Part shown: one piece after another, positions 30,507-38,968 of the stretch
How the letters are laid out: each line of letters opens with the position of its first letter
How positions within the stretch are numbered: the stretch's first letter is position 1
NCBI RefSeq assembly: GCF_028622115.1
Contig: NZ_CP097263.1
Span: 8,877,501-8,941,500, forward strand
DNA from: Kutzneria chonburiensis
Lineage (GTDB): Bacteria; Actinomycetota; Actinomycetes; Mycobacteriales; Pseudonocardiaceae
Reading direction: 5' to 3'
DNA: 64,000 bases
The notes under the pieces: model-generated
Seen by the model: only the letters and a program-made list of their open reading frames with translations
Told to the model about the DNA's origin: nothing
Databases searched by the model: none
Translations under genes and position numbers: made by a program

Positions 30507-32176
30507 CGGCGGTCGAGCAGGCGCCGGCGGTCGGCGACCGGTACAAGTGGATCGCGCTGTCCAACACCACGATGGGCGTGTTCATCGCCACCGTGGACGG
30601 CTCGATCGTGATCATCTCGCTGCCGGCGATCTTCCGCGGCATCGGCCTGGATCCGCTGGCCCCCGGCAACATCAGCTACCTGCTGTGGATGATCCTTGGC
30701 TACCTGCTGGTGTCCGCGGTGCTGGTGGTGGCGCTCGGCCGGCTCGGCGACATGTTCGGTCGGGTCCGCATGTACAACATGGGCTTCGCCATCTTCGCCG
30801 CCGCATCCATTGCCCTGTCACTGGATCCGTTCATGGGCGCGCCCGGCGCGCTCTGGCTGATCGGCTGGCGCGTCGTGCAGGCGTTCGGCGGCGCGATGCT
30901 GACGGGCAACTCGGCGGCGATCATCACCGACGCGTTCCCGGCCAACCAGCGCGGAACCGCCTTGGGTATCAACCAGATCACCGCACTGGCCGGGCAGTTC
31001 ATCGGCCTGCTGGCCGGCGGCTTCCTGGCCGTGATCGACTGGCACGCGGTGTTCTGGGTGAGCGTGCCCATCGGCGTGCTCGGCACGATCTGGTCCTACC
31101 GCAGCCTGCGCGAGACCCGTACGCCCCAGCCGGCCCGCATCGACTGGGTCGGCACGCTCACCTTCACCACCGGCACCGGCGCGCTGCTGGCCGCCATCAC
31201 GTACGGAATCCAGCCCTACGGCGGACATGCGACCGGCTGGACCAGCCCGACCGTCCTAGGTGGACTCGGACTCGGCTTGGCGCTGTTGATCGTGTTCTGC
31301 ATCGCCGAGACCCGCATCCGCCAACCCATGTTCCGGTTGGGCCTGTTCAAGGTCAGGGCCTTCGCCGCCGGCAACATCGCCGCGCTGCTGACCGCGGTGG
31401 CCCGTGGCGGCATGCAGTTCATGCTGATCATCTGGTTGCAGGGTATCTGGCTTCCCCTGCACGGCTACGACTTCGAGGACACGCCGCTGTGGGCCGGCAT
31501 CTACCTGCTGCCGCTCACCTTCGGCTTCCTCGTCGCCGGCCCGATCGCCGGCTTCCTGTCCGACCGGTTCGGCGCACGACTGTTCGCCACCGGCGGCCTT
31601 GTCCTTGTGGTGCTGGCCTTTCTCGGCCTGCTGGCGCTGCCGGTGAACTTCCCGTACCCGCTGTTCGCGCTGCTGCTGTTCGTCAGCGGCGCCGGGCAGG
31701 GCATGTTCTCCGCGCCCAACACCTCGGCGATCATGGGCGCGGTGCCGGCCGCCGATCGCGGCGTCGCGTCCGGTATGCGATCAACCTTCCAGAACTCCGG
31801 AACGTCCTTGTCCATCGGCGTGTTCTTCTCGCTGATGATCGTCGGCCTTGCCTCGTCGCTGCCGACCACGCTCACCGCCGGCCTGACCGCGCAAGGAGTT
31901 CCCGAAAGCACCGCGCGATCCATCGCCGAGCTGCCGCCGGTGAGCACGCTGTTCGCGGCCTTCCTCGGCGACAACCCGATCGCCCACCTGCTGGGCCCCA
32001 GCGGCGTGCTGACCACATTGCCGCCCGAGCACGTCGCTGCCTTGACAGGTAAGGAGTTCTTCCCGCAGCTGGTGTCCGGTCCGTTCCATCAGGGCCTGCT
32101 GACCGTTTTCGGCGCGGCGGCGATCATGGCCACGATCGCGGCCCTGGCTTCGCTGCTGCGCGGCCGTAACGCCTAA
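30503..32176 (+). CDS. DHA2-family MFS drug:H+ antiporter
   Basis: 557 residues, about 14 membrane segments, from the GTG at 30503. Motif A region LGRLGDMFGRVRMYNMGF, the VDGSIVIISLPAIF stretch of segment 1, and GRVVQ-like WRVVQAFGGAMLTGN are typical of 14-TMS multidrug exporters (EmrB/QacA type). Coupled to the upstream MarR gene (GTGA). Probable role: efflux of toxic compounds or a self-made metabolite; substrate unknown. Confidence 0.92.
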   Translation: MTAVEQAPAVGDRYKWIALSNTTMGVFIATVDGSIVIISLPAIFRGIGLDPLAPGNISYLLWMILGYLLVSAVLVVALGRLGDMFGRVRMYNMGFAIFAAASIALSLDPFMGAPGALWLIGWRVVQAFGGAMLTGNSAAIITDAFPANQRGTALGINQITALAGQFIGLLAGGFLAVIDWHAVFWVSVPIGVLGTIWSYRSLRETRTPQPARIDWVGTLTFTTGTGALLAAITYGIQPYGGHATGWTSPTVLGGLGLGLALLIVFCIAETRIRQPMFRLGLFKVRAFAAGNIAALLTAVARGGMQFMLIIWLQGIWLPLHGYDFEDTPLWAGIYLLPLTFGFLVAGPIAGFLSDRFGARLFATGGLVLVVLAFLGLLALPVNFPYPLFALLLFVSGAGQGMFSAPNTSAIMGAVPAADRGVASGMRSTFQNSGTSLSIGVFFSLMIVGLASSLPTTLTAGLTAQGVPESTARSIAELPPVSTLFAAFLGDNPIAHLLGPSGVLTTLPPEHVAALTGKEFFPQLVSGPFHQGLLTVFGAAAIMATIAALASLLRGRNA

Positions 32177-32217
32177 TCGGCAGGGCCGTTCGGCCCAATC
32201 CGACGTTCACACTCTTG

Positions 32218-32233
32218 ACTGGTATAGACCAAT
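32218..32233 (+). promoter_or_regulatory. DasR-responsive element (dre) upstream of the chitinase gene
   Basis: actggtatagaccaat matches the DasR consensus ACTGGTCTAGACCACT at 14 of 16 positions. It overlaps a TTGACT -35-like box (32215-32220). DasR is the GntR-family N-acetylglucosamine regulator that represses chitinase genes in streptomycetes, so chitin or GlcNAc-6-phosphate control of the gene at 32344 is expected. Confidence 0.85.
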
Positions 32234-32343
32234 CGGATTGAGTGGCCCTTGCCCACAGGGGAAAGCGTCGGTGCAGCCGCCACTCCCGCCGTGCTTTGTC
32301 CTCCCCGGGCCAACGCACCCCTGCGCGTCGAGGAGTGATCGGC

Positions 32344-33420
32344 TTGTCGTTACGACGAATTCTGGCGGGACTGGCCACCGTCGCCGTGGCCGCGACCATC
32401 GCGGTCGTGGCCCCCGCGACCGCGAACGCGGCCACCTGCGCCGCCGCGTACAGCGCCACCCAGGTCTACACCGGCGGCATGTCCGCGTCCTACAACAGCC
32501 ACAACTGGCAGGCCAAGTGGTGGACCCAGGGTGAGGCGCCGAGCACCGGCGGCTCCGGAGTCTGGGCCGACCAGGGCAGCTGTACCGGCGGATCGGGCGG
32601 CGGCGGTGGCGGCGGAACCACCTGTAGCTACCCGGACTGGGCCGCCGGCACCAACTACGTCACCGGCAACATCGTGCGCTACCCGGCCAACAGCCAGTAC
32701 TACCAGGCCACGCACGACAATCCGGGCTACGACCCGACCATCAGCACCTGGTACTGGTCGCCGTTCTCCTGCACCGGCGGTGGCGGCGGCGGTGGTGGCG
32801 GCACCGGCACGTTCCCGGTGAGCGAGACCCAGTTCAACCAGATGTTTCCGAGCCGGAACTCGTTCTACACCTACGCCGGCCTGACCGCGGCGATCGCCAA
32901 GTTCCCCGGCTTCGCCAGCACCGGCAGCGACACCACGCAGAAGCAGGAGGCCGCGGCCTTCCTGGCCAACGTGAGCCACGAGACCGGCCACCTGGTCTAC
33001 GTGACGGAGATCGACAAGTCGGGCAACTACTGCGACACCAGCCAGTCCTACGGCTGCCCGGCCGGCACGTACGCCTACTACGGCCGCGGTCCGCTCCAGC
33101 TGAGCTGGAACTTCAACTACAAGGCGGCCGGCGACTACCTGGGCGTGAACCTGCTGGGCAACCCGTACCTGGTCGAGCAGGACGCGTCCGTGGCCTGGAT
33201 GACCGGCCTCTGGTACTGGTTCACCGGCACCGGCGCGGGCGGCGTCACCTCGCACAACGCCATGGTCAACGGCAACGGCTTCGGCGCGACCATCCGGGCC
33301 ATCAACGGCGGCCTGGAGTGCAACGGCAACAACACCGCCGAGATGCAGGACCGGGTCAACCTGTACCAGCAGTACGCCTCGATGCTGGGTGTCTCGCCCG
33401 GCGGCAACCTGACCTGCTGA
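32344..33420 (+). CDS. Secreted GH19 chitinase with two chitin-binding domains
   Basis: 358 residues from a TTG start at 32344, chosen because AGGAG (32331-32335) sits 8 nt before it. Signal peptide ~1-29 (RRILAGL...ATANA); two CBM5/12-type modules (~31-80 and ~94-143) joined by glycine linkers; GH19 catalytic domain ~158-358 with catalytic Glu213 (SHETGH) and Glu222 (VTEID) and YYGRGPLQLSWNFNY. It hydrolyses chitin outside the cell. Codon 3 is TTA (32350-32352), suggesting bldA dependence on top of DasR control. A 23-bp stem terminator follows 14 nt after the stop. Confidence 0.94.
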   Translation: MSLRRILAGLATVAVAATIAVVAPATANAATCAAAYSATQVYTGGMSASYNSHNWQAKWWTQGEAPSTGGSGVWADQGSCTGGSGGGGGGGTTCSYPDWAAGTNYVTGNIVRYPANSQYYQATHDNPGYDPTISTWYWSPFSCTGGGGGGGGGTGTFPVSETQFNQMFPSRNSFYTYAGLTAAIAKFPGFASTGSDTTQKQEAAAFLANVSHETGHLVYVTEIDKSGNYCDTSQSYGCPAGTYAYYGRGPLQLSWNFNYKAAGDYLGVNLLGNPYLVEQDASVAWMTGLWYWFTGTGAGGVTSHNAMVNGNGFGATIRAINGGLECNGNNTAEMQDRVNLYQQYASMLGVSPGGNLTC

Positions 33421-33434
33421 CCGACTGGCAACGG

Positions 33435-33483
33435 CAGTAAGGGGGCCTTCCTGCACTCCGAGTGCAGGAAGGCCCCCTTACTG
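33435..33483. terminator. Strong bidirectional terminator
   Basis: Perfect 23-bp stem (33435-33457 with 33461-33483; cagtaagggggccttcctgcact and its complement) closing a 3-nt loop, between the convergent chitinase and DUF6542-type genes. It is similar in style to the stem at 59362-59386. Confidence 0.92.
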
Positions 33484-33495
33484 TCATGTCGGGGC

Positions 33496-33951
33496 TCAGA
33501 CGGCGGCGGGCTCGGGTTCCGCGGGCTCGGCCGGCTCCGGGGCCGGCGGGCGCTTGCGGGTGAGGATCAGCCGGATCAGGCCGATGACCACGGTGGCGAC
33601 GGTCACACCGGCCTGCCACTCGAAGTTGTTCACCAGCGGCACGGTGAAGGCCAGCGCCTGGCTCACGAGCTGCGAGCCGAGGCCGGTGCCGCTCATCAGC
33701 ATCGCCACCGGCGCCGCGGTGAACAGCAGGATCAGCGGCGGCTGCACCATCGGGCCGAACAGATTGCGCCGCCGCACCAGCAGCACGGCCAGCACACAGC
33801 CGCCCGCATACGCGCACTGGAACGGCAGGCCGAGGCCGTGGTTGAACGTCAGGTCCGCGTAGGCGCCGGCCGCGGTGGTCACCAGCGGCAACAGGATCGC
33901 TGCCCACCAGGGCAGTCCCCACGGACGCGCGGTCGTCGTCTCGGTTTCCAT
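33496..33951 (-). CDS. Small membrane protein, DUF6542-like
   Basis: 151 residues, four hydrophobic segments (e.g. WAAILLPLVTTAAGAYADL, CVLAVLLVRRRNLFGPMVQPPLILL), ending in a Pro/Glu-rich cytoplasmic tail (PAPEPAEPAEPEPAAV). It resembles actinobacterial membrane proteins grouped as DUF6542; the function of the family is not known to me. It diverges from the LCP gene. Confidence 0.75.
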   Translation of the reverse strand: METETTTARPWGLPWWAAILLPLVTTAAGAYADLTFNHGLGLPFQCAYAGGCVLAVLLVRRRNLFGPMVQPPLILLFTAAPVAMLMSGTGLGSQLVSQALAFTVPLVNNFEWQAGVTVATVVIGLIRLILTRKRPPAPEPAEPAEPEPAAV

Positions 33952-34086
33952 GCTCCCTCTTCACATCGTCCCGTTCAGGGTAGAGACGTCGGACCCGGGC
34001 GATGGGTTGCGTCGCAGAACACAGGCAACCGGATCGGGGGCACCGGCGTCAGCCGTGGTGGGGGAGTACGAAGCCGGGGAGGAACA

Positions 34087-35265
34087 GTGCGCTCAGTCAG
34101 ACCCGCCGTGGTCACGGGCAGAACCGTGGTCGCGGTGGCCTCGGTCGCCGTGATCGGCCTGTCCGGCTACGGCTGGAGCCTGCTCAGCCAGGCCCAGGCG
34201 CACCTCACCACCGACAACGTGATCGAGCACCACACGCCGCCGGCCGCGCCGGCCACCATTCAGCACCAGGACGGGCAGGACACCAACTTCCTGCTGGTCG
34301 GCATCGACAGCCGCACCGACGTGCACGGCAATCCGCTGCCGCCGGACGTGCTGGCCTCGCTGCACGCCGGCCCGGACGACCACTTCCTGAACACCGACAC
34401 GCTGATCGTGGTGCACGTGCCGGGCGACGGCGGCAAGGCGTCGGCCATCTCCATCCCGCGCGACTCGTACGTGGACATCGCCGGCGGCTACGGCAAGCAC
34501 AAGATCAACTCGGCGTACTCGATCGGCATGAACAACCACGGCGGCTCGCAGACCGAGGGCCGCAAGACGTTGATCCAGACGGTGGAGAAGTTCACCGGCG
34601 TCACCATCGACCACTACGCCGAGATCAACCTGTACGGCTTCGACCTGATCAGCCAGGCGCTCGGCGGCGTGCCGGTGTGCCTGAACCACGCGGTCGACGA
34701 CAGCGAGTACTCCGGCGCGGTGTTCCCGGCCGGCCAGCAGACCCTGTCCGGCGTGCAGGCGTTGCAGTTCGTGCGCCAGCGCCACGGGCTGGACAACGGC
34801 GACATCGACCGCGAACGCCGTCAGCAGGCGTTCCTGGCCTCGGCCGTGCACCAGCTGCTGTCGGTCGGCACGTTGACCAGTCCCAGCAAGCTCAACGACA
34901 TCATCACCGCCATGCAGAACTCCATCGTGCTGGACCAGGACTGGAACCTGTTGCAGTTCGCCCAGCAGGTGCAGGGCATCTCCGGCGGCAATATCACGTT
35001 CGACACCATCCCGATCGTCAACATCACCTACTGGACGCCGGCCGACGGCGACGCCGTGCAGGTCGACCCCGAGCAGGTGCAGGCCTTCGTGGCCGACAAG
35101 TTCGGCGACGGGCCGGCAACGCCGCCGACGTCCACAACGGACACTCCGCCCTCGTCGCCGACCGGCAAGGCGGCGGCCGACGGCAGCCGCAAGTCGCCGA
35201 TCATCCCGGACACCACGACCAACCCGCCGTCGATCACCGCCACCGGCGTCACCTGCGTGAACTGA
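34087..35265 (+). CDS. LytR-CpsA-Psr (LCP) family cell-wall ligase
   Basis: 392 residues from the GTG at 34087 with GGGGAGG upstream. One N-terminal membrane helix (~12-33) and an extracytoplasmic LCP domain: FLLVGIDSR, LNTDTLIVVHVPG, ISIPRDSYVDI, KINSAYSIG, LYGFDLISQALGGV and VRQRHGLDNGDIDRERRQQ, including the Arg/Asp residues that bind the lipid pyrophosphate. LCP proteins transfer polymers such as arabinogalactan or teichoic acids to peptidoglycan. The C-terminal ~60 residues are Pro/Thr-rich and end with a lone Cys. Confidence 0.93.
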   Translation: MRSVRPAVVTGRTVVAVASVAVIGLSGYGWSLLSQAQAHLTTDNVIEHHTPPAAPATIQHQDGQDTNFLLVGIDSRTDVHGNPLPPDVLASLHAGPDDHFLNTDTLIVVHVPGDGGKASAISIPRDSYVDIAGGYGKHKINSAYSIGMNNHGGSQTEGRKTLIQTVEKFTGVTIDHYAEINLYGFDLISQALGGVPVCLNHAVDDSEYSGAVFPAGQQTLSGVQALQFVRQRHGLDNGDIDRERRQQAFLASAVHQLLSVGTLTSPSKLNDIITAMQNSIVLDQDWNLLQFAQQVQGISGGNITFDTIPIVNITYWTPADGDAVQVDPEQVQAFVADKFGDGPATPPTSTTDTPPSSPTGKAAADGSRKSPIIPDTTTNPPSITATGVTCVN

Positions 35266-35315
35266 GCCCGGCCCTGTCATAGTGGTGACCAGCGCACTTC
35301 TGACAGGGGCCGGGC
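35266..35315. promoter_or_regulatory. Inverted repeat flanking the pirin promoter region
   Basis: gcccggccctgtca (35266-35279) is complementary to tgacaggggccgggc (35301-35315) apart from one bulged base. The right arm ends 1 nt before the pirin ATG (35317), and CATAGT (35278-35283) could be a -10. It could act as the LCP terminator, as an operator, or as a hairpin limiting pirin translation. Confidence 0.55.
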
Positions 35316-35316
35316 G

Positions 35317-36255
35317 ATGAGCAACCAGTGCACCAATCCATCCCTTGAGACGTCCGATGTCGCCGTCGAGGACGTCCGGCTGCTCGAGGCGCGGGCCGTG
35401 CCGCTCGGCGGCCTGCGGGCGATCAAGGTCGACCGCCTGCTGCCGCACCGCACGCTGCCCACCGTCGGGGCCTGGTGCTTCCTGGACCGGTTCGGGCCGC
35501 AGCACGACGACATGACCGTGCTGCCCCATCCGCACACCGGCCTGCAGACCGTGACCTGGCCGTTCGCCGGCGAGGTCCGGCACCGCGACAGCCTCGGCAG
35601 CGACGTGCTGATCAAGCCGGGGCAGCTCAACCTGATGACCGCCGGCCGGGGCATCTCGCACTCCGAGTTCTCCCTCGGCGACCGGCCGCTGCTCGACGGC
35701 CTCCAGCTGTGGCTGGCCCTGCCGGCCGCCGCCGACGCCGTCGCCCCGTCCTTCGAACAGCACGCCGACCTGCCGGTCTTCACCGACCACAGCCTGCGGG
35801 CCCGGGTGTTCATCGGCTCCATCGGCGACGTCACGTCACCGGCCACCACGTACAGTCCGCTGGTCGGGGCCGATTTCTCGCTCGCCCCTGGCGACACCGC
35901 GACCGTGCCGCTGCGGACCGACTTCGAACACGCCCTGGTCGTCGTCGATGGTTCGCTAGCAGCGCTAGGACACGACCTGCCGTCCGGGCCGATGCTCTAC
36001 CTCGGCACCAACCGCGACCACGTCACCGTGACGAGTGACAGCGGCGCCAGGGCGATCTTGCTCGGCGGCGCTCCGTACGAGGACGACCTGGTCATGTGGT
36101 GGAACTTCGTCGGCCGCAGCCACGACGACATCGCCGCGGCCCGGGCCGAGTGGGAGGACGGCGACCGCTTCGGCGTGGTCCGCGGCCACGACGGCGCGCG
36201 CATCCCGGCCCCGCCGCTGCCCGGCGTGCGCCTGACGCCCCGCCGACGCCGCTGA
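35317..36255 (+). CDS. Pirin-family protein
   Basis: 312 residues, bicupin. The N-terminal cupin has HPHTGLQTVTWPFAGEVRHRDSLG and GRGISHSEF, giving the three His and one Glu that bind iron in pirins; LDGLQLWLALP follows. Bacterial pirins are variously quercetinase-like dioxygenases or redox-linked partners of metabolic enzymes; no specific role can be assigned. No separate ribosome binding site is obvious, since the hairpin arm occupies its place. Confidence 0.92.
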   Translation: MSNQCTNPSLETSDVAVEDVRLLEARAVPLGGLRAIKVDRLLPHRTLPTVGAWCFLDRFGPQHDDMTVLPHPHTGLQTVTWPFAGEVRHRDSLGSDVLIKPGQLNLMTAGRGISHSEFSLGDRPLLDGLQLWLALPAAADAVAPSFEQHADLPVFTDHSLRARVFIGSIGDVTSPATTYSPLVGADFSLAPGDTATVPLRTDFEHALVVVDGSLAALGHDLPSGPMLYLGTNRDHVTVTSDSGARAILLGGAPYEDDLVMWWNFVGRSHDDIAAARAEWEDGDRFGVVRGHDGARIPAPPLPGVRLTPRRRR

Positions 36256-36352
36256 AGATTTTTTCGGCGGGGTGTCCATGGGCGGTCCCGGCCGTTCGTC
36301 CTTAGGGTGTCGGTCGGCGGACAGAGCCGGCCCGCATCACTCGGGAGCAGCC

Positions 36353-36703
36353 ATGACCACGTACCTCGCCCTGATCTACACCCCCGAAATGGACTGGGAC
36401 CAGTCCAAGCCCGCCGAGATGAGCGGGGAGTACGCCGAGTTCAACCGGGCCGCGGCGGCCGTGCTGCGCGGCGGCAACGCCCTCTACCCGACCGCCACCG
36501 CCACCACCGTGCGGGTCAGCGGCGGCAAGGGCGGCGACGTGCTGACCACCGACGGCCCGTACGCCGAGACCAAGGAGGCGCTGACCGGCTACTACGTGCT
36601 GGAATGCGCCGACCTGGAGGAGGCCGTGAAGACGGCGGCGCAGATCCCGGCGGCCTGGAACGGCGGGGTCGTCGAGGTCCGGCCGATCGTCCAGTTCTCG
36701 TGA
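36353..36703 (+). CDS. YCII/DGPF-domain protein
   Basis: 116 residues. YCII-related fold: MTTYLALIYTPEMDW, then DGPYAETKEALTGYYVLEC, which contains the DGPF-type signature. Such genes are linked to ECF sigma factors with TPR tails (ECF42 group), as here: the next start overlaps this stop (GTGA). The proteins are small dimers of unknown biochemical role, possibly sensing or modifying the sigma factor's stimulus. Confidence 0.92.
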   Translation: MTTYLALIYTPEMDWDQSKPAEMSGEYAEFNRAAAAVLRGGNALYPTATATTVRVSGGKGGDVLTTDGPYAETKEALTGYYVLECADLEEAVKTAAQIPAAWNGGVVEVRPIVQFS

Positions 36704-37875
36704 CCACCGCCGGTGACGCGGTCGCGCGGCTGGTACGCGAGGAACGGGCTCGCGTGCTGGCCACGCTGATCCGCGTCACCGGCAGCGTCGACCTGGCCGA
36801 GGACGCCACCCAGGACGCGGTGGTGCGGGCGCTGGAGACCTGGCCGCGCGACGGCGTGCCGGCCAATCCGCGGGCCTGGCTGCTGGTCACGGCCAAGCGC
36901 CAGGCCATCGACCACATCCGCCGCGAGGGACGCCGTACGGACAAGGAGGCCGCCGCGATGGAGCCTCCCGTGGACGAGGCCCCGGAGGAGGTCCGGGACG
37001 ACCTGCTGCGGCTGGTTTTCACCTGCTGCCACCCGTTTCTGTCACTGGACGCGCAGGTGGCGCTGGCCCTGCGCACGCTGGCCGGCCTGTCGACGGCCGA
37101 GGTGGCGCGGGGTCTGCTGGTGCCCGAGGCGACCATGGCCAAGCGGCTGGTGCGGGCCAAGCAGAAGATCACCGGAGCCGGCATCCCGTACCGGGTGCCG
37201 GCGGCCGAGGAGTTGCCGGACCGGCTGGCCGGGGTGGCCACCACCGTCTACCTGATCTTCAACGAGGGCTACGACGGCCGGCCTTTGCTTGCGGCGGAGG
37301 CGATCCGGCTCGGGCGGGTGCTGGCCGAGCTGATGCCGGACGAGCCGACCGTGCTGGGTCTGCTGGCGTTGATGCTGTTGCAGGAATCCCGTCGGGCGGC
37401 CCGAGCCGGCACGGTGCTGCTGGCCGATCAGGACCGGTCGCTGTGGGACGGCGCCGCGATCAAGGAGGGGGTTGAGCTGGTCGGCGTCGCGTTGCGGCGG
37501 ACGCCCGACCGGCCCGATCGCTACGTCGTGCAGGCCGCCATCGCCGCCTGTCACGCGTTGGCCCCGTCTTACGACGAGACCAACTGGGACTCGGTCGTGT
37601 CCTGGTACGACGTGCTGCTGACCGTGCACGACACGTCGGTGGTCCGGCTCAACCGGGCCGCCGCCGTGGCCGAGCGGGACGGGGCTGAGGCCGGGTTGGC
37701 GCTGGTCGACGCGATCACCGGTCTCGACGCGTACCCGTGGTGGCACGCCAGCCGGGCCGAGCTGCTGCATCGCTTGGGGGATAAAGACTCCGCCCGCGTC
37801 GCGTTCGACCGGGCGGTGGCCGCCGGGATCAACGCGCCGACGGCCGAGCACCTGCGCCGCCGGATATTCGATTGA
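36700..37875 (+). CDS. ECF RNA polymerase sigma factor with C-terminal TPR region (ECF42 type)
   Basis: 391 residues from the GTG at 36700. Region 2: DLAEDATQDAVVRALETWP; region 4: LSLDAQVALALRTLAGLSTAEVARGLLVPEATMAKRLVRAKQKI. After ~190 a helical TPR-like extension (LIFNEGYDG, LLALMLLQESRRAAR, AAIAACHA, PWWHASRAELL) replaces a classic anti-sigma factor, as in the ECF42 group. It is cotranscribed with the DGPF protein gene. Targets are unknown. Confidence 0.93.
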   Translation: MTTAGDAVARLVREERARVLATLIRVTGSVDLAEDATQDAVVRALETWPRDGVPANPRAWLLVTAKRQAIDHIRREGRRTDKEAAAMEPPVDEAPEEVRDDLLRLVFTCCHPFLSLDAQVALALRTLAGLSTAEVARGLLVPEATMAKRLVRAKQKITGAGIPYRVPAAEELPDRLAGVATTVYLIFNEGYDGRPLLAAEAIRLGRVLAELMPDEPTVLGLLALMLLQESRRAARAGTVLLADQDRSLWDGAAIKEGVELVGVALRRTPDRPDRYVVQAAIAACHALAPSYDETNWDSVVSWYDVLLTVHDTSVVRLNRAAAVAERDGAEAGLALVDAITGLDAYPWWHASRAELLHRLGDKDSARVAFDRAVAAGINAPTAEHLRRRIFD

Positions 37876-38002
37876 CGGCGTGATCGGCGGGCTGCCATTT
37901 TTGGCACATCATGTTGAGCTGACACCTGCTTACCCCAGGCCCGCGTCCGAGGCGTCGACCCGGCGGGTATGTCCGCATGCTTGACTCGCGGTAGGTGTCC
38001 CC

Positions 38003-38968
38003 ATGACTGCTGTTTCCCTTGCGCCTGCTCAGCTCGCGGTCCGTCCCGGTGACCGGGTCGGCGTCGTCGGCGAGCACCGATCTGCTCTGCTGCGCCAGCT
38101 GTCCGCCCCGGATCTGCTGACGCTCGACGATCCTGTCGACGTGCCGGACGGCGACCGGATGGTGGTGGCGACGCACGATCGACTGCTGCTCGATCGCTTC
38201 GCCACCAGCATCATCGAGGTCGACGGGCCGCGGATCACCCGCTACCGCCACGGTTATGCCGGCTACCTGGCCGAGAAGTGGTCCGCCCGCAAGCGTTGGG
38301 AGCGGGAGTACCTCGCCTGGGTCACGGCGATCGAACGCGGGGCCGACCACCTGTGGCACGACCCCGTGCCCCGGCCACCCGACCCGATGCGGTTCGAGAC
38401 CCACAACTCCGGCGGTCTCGTCGCCAGCGGTCTGCCGAACGTCGGCCGGCTTCACCTCGAACCGGGATCTCGTTTGCTGGTGGACGGTTCCGGCGCATCG
38501 CAGCTGCTGTCCGTACTCGCCGGACAACGCCGGCCGGGCGCGGGTTCGATCGTCCGCAGTGGACGGATTGGGTACCTGCCGCGGGAATGCGTTGTGCGGA
38601 CGCCGGATCGCTCCGTGCTGGCGATGTTCGCCCGTGGCCGGCAAGGCACGTTCGACGAGCACGCCGAACGGCTGCTGTCCCTGGGCCTGTTCGACGACAC
38701 CGAGCTGTCAACGTCGGTCGGCGCACTGTCCCGGGATCGCCTGCGGCGCCTGGACCTTGCCCGACTGCTGGCGTCCTCAGTGGACGTTCTACTGCTCGAC
38801 GAGCCGACGCTTGGTTTGCCGCCCGTGCTGGCCGAGGAGTTGGAGGTCGCCCTGGAGCACTACGCCGGGGCCGTGGTCGCCGTCTCCAGCGACCGCATGT
38901 TCCGGTCCCGCTGGACCGGGGCGAAGCTGACGCTGCGCCCCGGCTCCCGTCAGGCCGCTGGGATGTAG
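38003..38968 (+). CDS. Eroded ABC-F-like protein without a functional ATPase core
   Basis: 321 residues; ABC-F proteins have ~500-650. The first ABC unit is collapsed: a remnant of its start (GDRVGVVGEHRSALLRQL, 16-33) jumps to the switch region (VVATHDRLLLDRFATSIIEVDG, 54-75), so Q-loop, signature and Walker B are absent. An interdomain linker (~85-110) follows. The second unit has a spoiled Walker A (VDGSGASQLLSVLAG, no Lys), LSRDRLRR instead of LSGGQ, but an intact Walker B (VDVLLLDEPT, 260-269) and SSDRMF for the switch His. The frame is intact. It may be a decaying resistance or ribosome-protection factor or a repurposed pseudo-ATPase. It overlaps the next gene tail-to-tail by 19 nt. Confidence 0.75.
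   Translation: MTAVSLAPAQLAVRPGDRVGVVGEHRSALLRQLSAPDLLTLDDPVDVPDGDRMVVATHDRLLLDRFATSIIEVDGPRITRYRHGYAGYLAEKWSARKRWEREYLAWVTAIERGADHLWHDPVPRPPDPMRFETHNSGGLVASGLPNVGRLHLEPGSRLLVDGSGASQLLSVLAGQRRPGAGSIVRSGRIGYLPRECVVRTPDRSVLAMFARGRQGTFDEHAERLLSLGLFDDTELSTSVGALSRDRLRRLDLARLLASSVDVLLLDEPTLGLPPVLAEELEVALEHYAGAVVAVSSDRMFRSRWTGAKLTLRPGSRQAAGM

Noticed and set aside
32335-32337. GTG at 32335 as chitinase start
   Set aside because: It overlaps the only good ribosome binding site (AGGAG 32331-32335), which is spaced correctly for the TTG at 32344.
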